From positions 32,802,520-32,866,519 of the forward strand of contig CM070625.1 of assembly GCA_036346255.1 (NCBI GenBank): 64,000 bases of DNA, given 5' to 3'. This document shows, in pieces, positions 58,098 to 64,000 of this stretch (position 1 is the first letter of the stretch; every line of letters starts with the position of its first letter). This stretch comes from Ampelocalamus luodianensis (Eukaryota; Streptophyta; Magnoliopsida; Poales; Poaceae). A program made the position numbers and the translations under genes. Below the pieces are notes generated by a model. That model saw only the letters and a program-made list of their open reading frames with translations, ran no database searches and was not told the DNA's origin.

Positions 58098-58629
58098 ATG
58101 GTTACAACTCGCCAAACAGTTGCAAGTGGTTCGGGTACCCCAACACCAGCAAGCAATGAGCAACCAGCTACAGGAGCAGTTCCGCCACAAGCACCCCCAA
58201 TTGACTTGCAAAACTTTGGAGCTTTCATGGCAGCCACATCACTGATGAATACCATGATGACTCGGATGCAAGCCATGCACAACCGAACAATAACAACAAT
58301 CACCAAAGACGGAGCCCCACCGCTCATGGTCACCATGGACCATCCAAACTTGCGAGATTCATGAGGACTCGTCCACTCACCCGTGGAAGCCGACGATTGG
58401 CCGGGTGATTGAAAGGAAGTTGCCGATCACTCAATGCAGCGATCATGAAAAGTTCTCTATGCCTCCCACCGCTTGGAGGGCATTGCGGCGAATGGTGGGA
58501 GAACCGCACGCTCATGAGGCACCACGAATATCACTTGGGAGGAATTTCTCAAAGATTCCGCCAGCACCACGCACGTAAGGAATTATTGAACTAAAGAAAG
58601 ATGAATTTCGTGCCCTAAAGCAAGGAAGC
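58098..58629 (+). pseudogene. E7 gag, N-terminal half, disrupted
   Basis: ATG 58098 begins MVTTRQTVASGSGTP, a typical chromovirus Gag start with Pro/Ala-rich leader and PPIDLQNFGAFMA. The frame closes at 58364. Codons for the capsid core (HEKF/LYASHRLEG-like, WWEN, ITWEEF) are recognisable in shifting frames through 58590, with many small gaps against what the family shows. The main polyprotein frame then opens at 58630. Whether these shifts are real is doubtful (see findings). Confidence 0.75.
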
Positions 58630-61011
58630 TTGTCAGTGTCTGACTATCTCAACAAGTTCTCACAACTTGCTCGCTATGCTGCAGAAGATGTTGCAACAGA
58701 CAAGGCTCGCCAGAGTCGTTTCCTGAAGGGACTGAACACTGGACTTCAGGTCAACCTCCTTGCACATACCTTCCCTGACTTTCAAGAATTGATCAATAAA
58801 GCTTTAGTCATGGAGGATAAGCGCAAGGAACTGGAAGACAATCGCAAACGCAGGATGATCCAGCAGGGAGGCCAGCAATTCCAACAGAGCAAGGACGGTG
58901 CCACCGCAGCTTCAACCGGTTTCCTCCACGAACTCCGCCAGACACCCGCACCAACCTCAACCTCGTCCCAGCTTGCTCGTAACACTGCGCTTCAAAGACC
59001 GACCAACGCGAATTCAACAGTCAACAAGTCGCAAGAGCCAAGGGTGTGCTATACTTGCCGTCAGCCAGGCCACTATGCAAATCAGTGTCCACAGAGGGGA
59101 ACGATCACTCCAGTTCATTTCAACCTTGGAGCTACGCCGACTAAGACCCCGGCACTGGGTCACCAACAGGGAACTTTCCAAGCCCCCAACCAGCCAGGAG
59201 GAGGAACGCAGTCCGTGGTTCGAGGCCGTGTCAACCACGTCACCCTGGAAGGAGCACAGGAAGCACCAGACGTCGTACTGGGTAAGTTCCTGGTTAATTC
59301 AGTACCCGCATCAGTTTTGTTTGATTCTGGAGCTTCGCATTCTTTTGTGTCTGGAGTTTTTGCAACTAAGAATAAGTTGGAGGCTATACAACTTAAGCAT
59401 ACTTTATTAGTTCAATCGCCCGGAGCAGAGCTAAGCTCTAGAGTGGGTTGTTTAGGAGCTAAGTTACTCATAGCTGGAGTTGAGTTTCTAGCCAACTTAA
59501 TTGTTCTAGACACCCAAACCCTAGATGTCATTCTTGGCATGGATTGGCTATCCAAGCACAAAGCTGTGCTGGATTGTGGCCGAAGAGCCGTAACGGTTGA
59601 GAGTACTGATGGAAGGAAAGTGGAGTTTCTAGCCACATCAGTTCGTGAGGGGCACTTGCTAGTAAACAAACTGAAGACCATTGCATTGGAGGATGTACCA
59701 ATAGTCAGAGAGTACCCAGATGTGTTTCCAGAAGAGTTACCCGGAATGCCACCAGATCGTGACATCGAGTTCGTCATCGATCTAGTGCCAGGGACAGCGC
59801 CAATTTCTAAGCGACCTTATCGAATGCCAGCTGACGAGTTAGCAGAAATGAAGAAGCAGATTGAAGAACTCCTCGAGAAAGGTTTCGTAAGACCAAGTTC
59901 GTCACCGTGGGGAGCACCAGTCTTGTTCGTTAAGAAGAAGGATGGAAGCATGAGGATGTGTATCGACTACCGTTCTCTCAACGAGGTCACTATCAAGAAT
60001 AAGTATCCATTGCCCAGAATAGATGATCTGTTTGACCAGATGAAGGGAGCCGGAGTGTTCTCAAAGATCGACTTGCGATCGGGCTACCACCAGTTGAAGA
60101 TCTACCCTAAGGATATACCAAAAACCGCTTTCTCAACGCGGTATGGACATTACGAGTTCTTGGTCATGTCATTTGGGTTGACAAATGCCCCAGCTTACTT
60201 CATGAACATGATGAATAAAGTCTTCATGGAATACCTGGACAAGTTTGTAGTGGTGTTCATTGACGATATTCTGGTTTATTCTAAATCAGAGGAGGAACAC
60301 GCAGAACACCTGAGGTTAATTTTGGAGAAACTCAGGGAGCATCAGTTATATGCCAAGTTCAGTAAGTGTGACTTTTGGAAGAAGGAAGTGGATTTCCTTG
60401 GCCATGTTATGACCGCCGATGGAGTAGCAGTTGACCCAGGAAAAGTAAAGGCAGTATTACACTGGGACCAGCCCAAGACTGTAACCCAGATTCGCAGTTT
60501 CTTGGGGATGGCAGGTTATTACCGCCGTTTCATCGAGGGATTCTCATCGATTGCTAAGCCTCTTACGCAATTGTTGAAGAAGGAGAAAAAGTTCACCTGG
60601 ACTCCAGCCTGTGAGGAAAGTTTTCAAGAGTTAAAGAAGCGCTTGACCTCAGCCCCAGTGCTGATTTTGCCAGATATTCGCAAGGATTTCGATATCTATT
60701 GTGATGCCTCGCGTCAAGGATTAGGATGTGTCCTGATGCAAGAAGGAAGAGTTGTCGCTTATGCGTCAAGACAATTGAGACCCCACGAGGAGAATTACCC
60801 TACTCATGATTTGGAATTAGCCGCCGTAGTGCATGCCTTAAAGATTTGGCGTCATTACCTCATCGGTAATCGCTGTGAAGTCTACACAGATCATAAGAGT
60901 CTAAAATACATCTTTACTCAGTCAGATCTGAATATGAGACAGAGAAGATGGTTGGAATTGATCAAAGATTACAATCTTGGAATCCACTACCATCCCGGAA
61001 AGCCAGCGTAG
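58630..61011 (+). CDS. E7 polyprotein: gag C-terminus, protease, RT, RNase H
   Basis: 793 codons, open throughout; the apparent start is an internal codon because gag really starts at 58098. Domains in order: gag tail (SVSDYLNKFSQLARYAAEDV), a CCHC knuckle CYTCRQPGHYANQC (near residue 140), protease LFDSGASHSFVS (Asp at 59333, residue 235), and RT with WGAPVLFVKKKDGSMRMCIDY, FSKIDLRSGYHQ and catalytic FIDD (Asp-Asp at 60262-60267, residue 545). RNase H follows from DIYCDAS (residue 689) through YTDHKSLKY. It ends at TAG 61009-61011 just before the usual VADALSR motif, because of a one-base shift. All catalytic residues I can check are intact. It copies element RNA into DNA in the cytoplasmic particle. 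Confidence 0.93.
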   Translation: MSVSDYLNKFSQLARYAAEDVATDKARQSRFLKGLNTGLQVNLLAHTFPDFQELINKALVMEDKRKELEDNRKRRMIQQGGQQFQQSKDGATAASTGFLHELRQTPAPTSTSSQLARNTALQRPTNANSTVNKSQEPRVCYTCRQPGHYANQCPQRGTITPVHFNLGATPTKTPALGHQQGTFQAPNQPGGGTQSVVRGRVNHVTLEGAQEAPDVVLGKFLVNSVPASVLFDSGASHSFVSGVFATKNKLEAIQLKHTLLVQSPGAELSSRVGCLGAKLLIAGVEFLANLIVLDTQTLDVILGMDWLSKHKAVLDCGRRAVTVESTDGRKVEFLATSVREGHLLVNKLKTIALEDVPIVREYPDVFPEELPGMPPDRDIEFVIDLVPGTAPISKRPYRMPADELAEMKKQIEELLEKGFVRPSSSPWGAPVLFVKKKDGSMRMCIDYRSLNEVTIKNKYPLPRIDDLFDQMKGAGVFSKIDLRSGYHQLKIYPKDIPKTAFSTRYGHYEFLVMSFGLTNAPAYFMNMMNKVFMEYLDKFVVVFIDDILVYSKSEEEHAEHLRLILEKLREHQLYAKFSKCDFWKKEVDFLGHVMTADGVAVDPGKVKAVLHWDQPKTVTQIRSFLGMAGYYRRFIEGFSSIAKPLTQLLKKEKKFTWTPACEESFQELKKRLTSAPVLILPDIRKDFDIYCDASRQGLGCVLMQEGRVVAYASRQLRPHEENYPTHDLELAAVVHALKIWRHYLIGNRCEVYTDHKSLKYIFTQSDLNMRQRRWLELIKDYNLGIHYHPGKPA

Positions 61012-62540
61012 TTGCTGCAGCGCTCTAGCCGTAAGAGTTACTGCAATGCTTTGGAAGTAAAGGAAAGTTTCCCAGAACTTTATGAAGAATTTCAGAAGCT
61101 AAAGCTAGAGGTTGTGTCCGAGGGATTTGTGGCCAATTTGGAAGTACAGTCTACCTTGGAGAAGCAGATTCGTGAAGCACAACCAAAGGATCCCGTGTTG
61201 TCAGAGATCAAAATCAAAATGGCAGAAGGAAAATTCAAAGATTTCACCAAGGATGATCAAGACATACTCTGGATTAATGGTCGTATCTCGGTACCGATAT
61301 CGATGGTATAAGACAGCTTAATCTTAAAAAAGCCCATGACTCAAAGTATTCGATTCATCCCGAAGTACCAAGATGTACCAGATGTTAAGACCAAATTTTG
61401 GTGGCCAAATTTGAAGCGAAGTCGCGAGTTCGTGGCCTTGTCGACACATCGCCGAAAATAAAGGCGAACACGAGAGACCAAGCAGGTTTGTTTGAACCAT
61501 TGAAGATTCGAGAATGGAAGTGGGAAGAAATCGGATGAATTTCATCACCGGTTTACCCAAGACCCAATCAGATTACGATTCGATATGGGTGATAGTTGAT
61601 CGATTGACCAAGGTCGCACATTTTCGCGCCATCAAAACCACGTGACTCGGAGATCGCCTTGCGGAGTTGTACATGGCCGAATTGTCGGTTGCATGGAGTG
61701 CCCAAGAAAATAGTGTCGATCGAGGATCTCGGTTCACCTCTCGCTTTTGGCGAGTTTGCATGAAGCATTGGGTACCCATCCCGAATTCGATCGCATATCA
61801 TCCACGCATGGATGATGGACAGATCAAAGAGTTAATCGATATTGGAGGATATCTTTGAGCTTGTGCTCTAGCGAATGCTACCCGATGGGATAAAAGTTTG
61901 CCGTATGCGCGAGTTCTCGACAACAAGCATTACCAAGCGATGCAAATGTCGCCATTTGAAGCTTTGTATGGCGTGCTCGCGAACCCCGTTAAACCGTCGA
62001 GACAACCGCACGCATGTGTTCGCGATATCATTCAAGAGGCGTAAGAACAGTTGCTATGATCAGAGAAAGATTGAAGATAGCCCGCCAAGGCGAAGAGTTA
62101 TCTCGATAACCGCCGTCGAGATCTCGATTTGAGCCGTAAGATTTTGTCTATCTTCGAGTGACCCCGCCGAGGTGTCAAAGGTTTCATGCCAAAGGAAGCT
62201 TGCCCTAGGTATGTTGGCCTGTTCAAGATTTTGGAACGCCGTGGGAAGTTGCTTACAATTGGAGCTACCACATCGTTAGCAGAGTACATGATGTCTTTCA
62301 TGTCTCATGATTGAAGAAGTGTCTTTGTGTGCCTGGAGGAGCAAGCCCGTTGGAATCAATTGTTTTGAAAGAGGATCTTACCTATAAAGAGCAAACAATC
62401 AAGATCTTGGATGTCGCAGAGCGCCTCACGTAAGCAAGACGGTTCGTTTTGCAAGGTCGGTGGAGCAACCACTCGAAGGAGAAGCAACGTGGGAACGTGA
62501 AGAAGAGCCAAAGCCGAGTTTCCTAGCCTTTTCTCTAGCT
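61012..62540 (+). pseudogene. E7 integrase and chromodomain remnant, scrambled
   Basis: One open stretch (61012-61311) covers the RNase H to integrase linker (SYCNALEVKESFPELYEEFQ). The catalytic core is visible only piecewise: KFWWPN near 61394, EWKWEEIG.NFITGLP (61512-61560), DSIWVIVDRLTKVAHF (about 61578-61625), then YMAEL and FTSRFWR fragments to 61760. Near the end EATWEREEE (62481-62507), preceded by WSNHS, marks a chromodomain, which in chromoviruses directs insertion to heterochromatin. Dense small indels break every domain, although the upstream 2.4 kb is clean. Confidence 0.75.
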
Positions 62541-62545
62541 AGCCT

Positions 62546-62583
62546 GAATCTCGGGGTCGAGATTCCTTTAAGGGGGGGAGGTT
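62546..62583 (+). other. E7 hairpin and polypurine tract
   Basis: GAATCTCG (62546-62553) and CGAGATTC (62558-62565) form a perfect stem with loop GGGT, followed by TTTAAGGGGGGGAGGTT up to the 3' LTR. The stem is identical to that of E5. Confidence 0.8.
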
Positions 62584-64000
62584 TGTAACATCCCAAATTT
62601 CAGAGCTTAAAAATCTTTTAAATAGTTAGTAGGGAAAAATTCACCATTTGGATTTATTTGAATTTATTTTCAAAAGCTTAATATTGGACTTTACAATCAA
62701 AAACAATTAATATGAATAATCCCAACATGAACATTAGCCAAAACTATTTTATTTGGGTTCCTTGTGCTCAGATATATTTTCTAGATTTTTCTAGAAATTT
62801 TTCTGAAGTTCAATTGCTATTTTCTATTGCTTATTTGATTTTCTGGTATTTTCTAAAATAGAAAAACTATTTAAAATCTCAGAATAGTCTTGGGCCGAAT
62901 CCTTCCGGCTCGGCCCATCTCCTTCCCGCTTTCCCTGGCCCATCTCCGCGCCGCAGCCCGCCTCCCTCTCTCTTCGCGCCTCCGGTCCCACCGGTCATTT
63001 ACACCGCGCCTTCCCTTGCACGCGCTGCACAGAGCCGCTCCGCTTGCTCGTGGACCCGCTCGCCTCGTTAGCATCGTTTTCACCGGGACTCCTTCCGTGT
63101 GTCCGACAACTGCCGACATCGCCGCCGCCTTCCTCGCGGACTCTTCCTCCTCCGTGGCTATTTAAGGCCCGCGCCGCGTCAAAATCTTCGCACCGCTTCC
63201 GCCTCCAAAACCCTAGAGCCGCCTCTCGGTTGCGCCGCCACCGTGGAGAATCGAGCCTCTCAACCTCGGGCCGCGCAACCTTCTCCGCCATCTCGCACGC
63301 CCGTCGGTGAGCCTCGCCCTTCCACGCCACCGGATTCGAGGTCGCGTGGTGTGGGCTTCACGATGCGCACTCATCATCCTCGAGAGCCCCGCAGCGCCTC
63401 GCGCCCGTTCAACCGAGCGCTCGCCGCCAACCTCAGCGCGCCGCGATTTGGTCACCGCCAGTGCGCCCGACCGTGTCACGGGACTTCGCGAGGGTGTGAG
63501 GAGCCCGTGCTACCCTCCGTTGCCGCCGTGGTCGGAGTCGCCGCGTCGTCGTGCGCCCGACAAGAACTCGCCGGCGATGCCGCCGTGTCTGCGCTCGGCC
63601 GGCCGCGCGCCCCGCCGCCCTCGTGTCGCCGCGTGTCGCCAGTCACCAACCCACCAGCGGCGTGGCCGACCCCACGGATCCCGAACCAAGGCTCGGTGGA
63701 CTTTGTCCACCGTGAGCCGAGCCACTGACGGGTGGGACCCACCTGTCAGATCCACAATCCTCCCGTCCGAACGTCTCCGCTGACGTCAGCATTGCGCATA
63801 AATCTGATTTTCCTTTAGGAAAATAATTCAGTAAATTCATAAAATCTGATTTTCAGCATTTTATGTAATTTCAATCTTCCAAAGCTCATAACTTTTGCAT
63901 CCTAACTCCGATTGAGTCCATTCAAATTTCTAAATTTGTCTAAATTCAAGATCTAGCTATCTGAGATTTTTATTTAATTTTTGGAGTTTGTTTTGCCTCT
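62584..64000 (+). repeat. E7 3' LTR, cut by the window end
   Basis: Matches 53948 onward for 1417 bp. TATA box at 63158-63167. The GC-rich core (62898-63795) differs from the 5' copy by many short indels, while both AT-rich sides match almost perfectly. Confidence 0.9.

Larger units (their letters stand above)
53948..64000 (+). mobile_element. E7: chromovirus-type Gypsy element, 3' LTR runs off the window
   Basis: 5' LTR 53948-56873, primer site 56878, ORF0 remnant, gag, protease-RT-RNase H, integrase with chromodomain remnant, hairpin, polypurine tract, 3' LTR from 62584. AT-rich parts of the two LTRs are almost identical (about 2 differences in 290 bp at the start), so insertion was recent. 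The left flank ATCCT (53943-53947) is the expected target duplication; its partner lies outside the window. The order RT-RNase H-integrase-chromodomain fits the chromovirus branch of Ty3/Gypsy. Confidence 0.9.

Overview
The window looks like plant nuclear DNA, most likely from a grass: a heterochromatic block of nested LTR retrotransposons with no recognisable host gene. I call it a grass from the style of the LTR families, their initiator-methionine-tRNA-type primer sites, a chromodomain-bearing Ty3/Gypsy element, an extra ORF upstream of gag, and a CACTA-type MITE. Species and family names would need a database search. I label the elements E1 to E7. Layout, outermost to innermost: flanking DNA (1-1052) with a GC-rich degenerate tandem array is entered by E1 (1053-49053, TSD GATAC), a Copia-type element reduced to gag plus protease. 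Its 5' LTR is split by E2, a Gypsy solo LTR (1231-46277, TSD AGCAA). E2 is split by E3, a 3'-truncated Gypsy element (1962-44957). The 5' LTR of E3 contains E4 (4103-9450, gag plus unknown ORFs, no pol), fused to E5 (9443-24490). The gag of E3 contains a solo LTR of the E5 family (27417-42585, TSD GGTTC), which is itself split by E6 (28218-37388, minus strand, TSD ACAAA). This is five levels of nesting, and four of the insertions are confirmed by exact 5-bp target duplications. E5 is the most unusual unit: LTRs of about 6 kb around an interior of only 3.06 kb, on the minus strand. The interior keeps a primer site, a polypurine tract, a hairpin before that tract and one ORF0-like reading frame, but no gag-pol. 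Its leader matches that of E3 and its pre-PPT hairpin matches that of E7, so I infer a non-autonomous parasite of the chromovirus-like lineage. Right of E1 (49054-53947) lie a 139-bp tandem repeat, a 433-bp inverted-repeat element, a 175-bp CACTA MITE with TSD GTA, AT-rich non-coding DNA, a fragment of an E5-family LTR, and a minus-strand Copia RT/RNase H pseudogene. E7 (53948 to beyond 64000) is inserted in that pseudogene. It is a young chromovirus: a clean 793-residue gag/protease/RT/RNase H frame, a broken ORF0 and a scrambled integrase ending in a chromodomain remnant. A quality signal runs through the window. Sister LTRs are nearly identical in AT-rich stretches but differ by many small indels in GC-rich cores, and the differences cluster where one copy has CAG, CTG or CCWG and the other has CG. 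This looks more like consensus error at methylated CHG sites than evolution, so some frameshifts described as decay may not be real.
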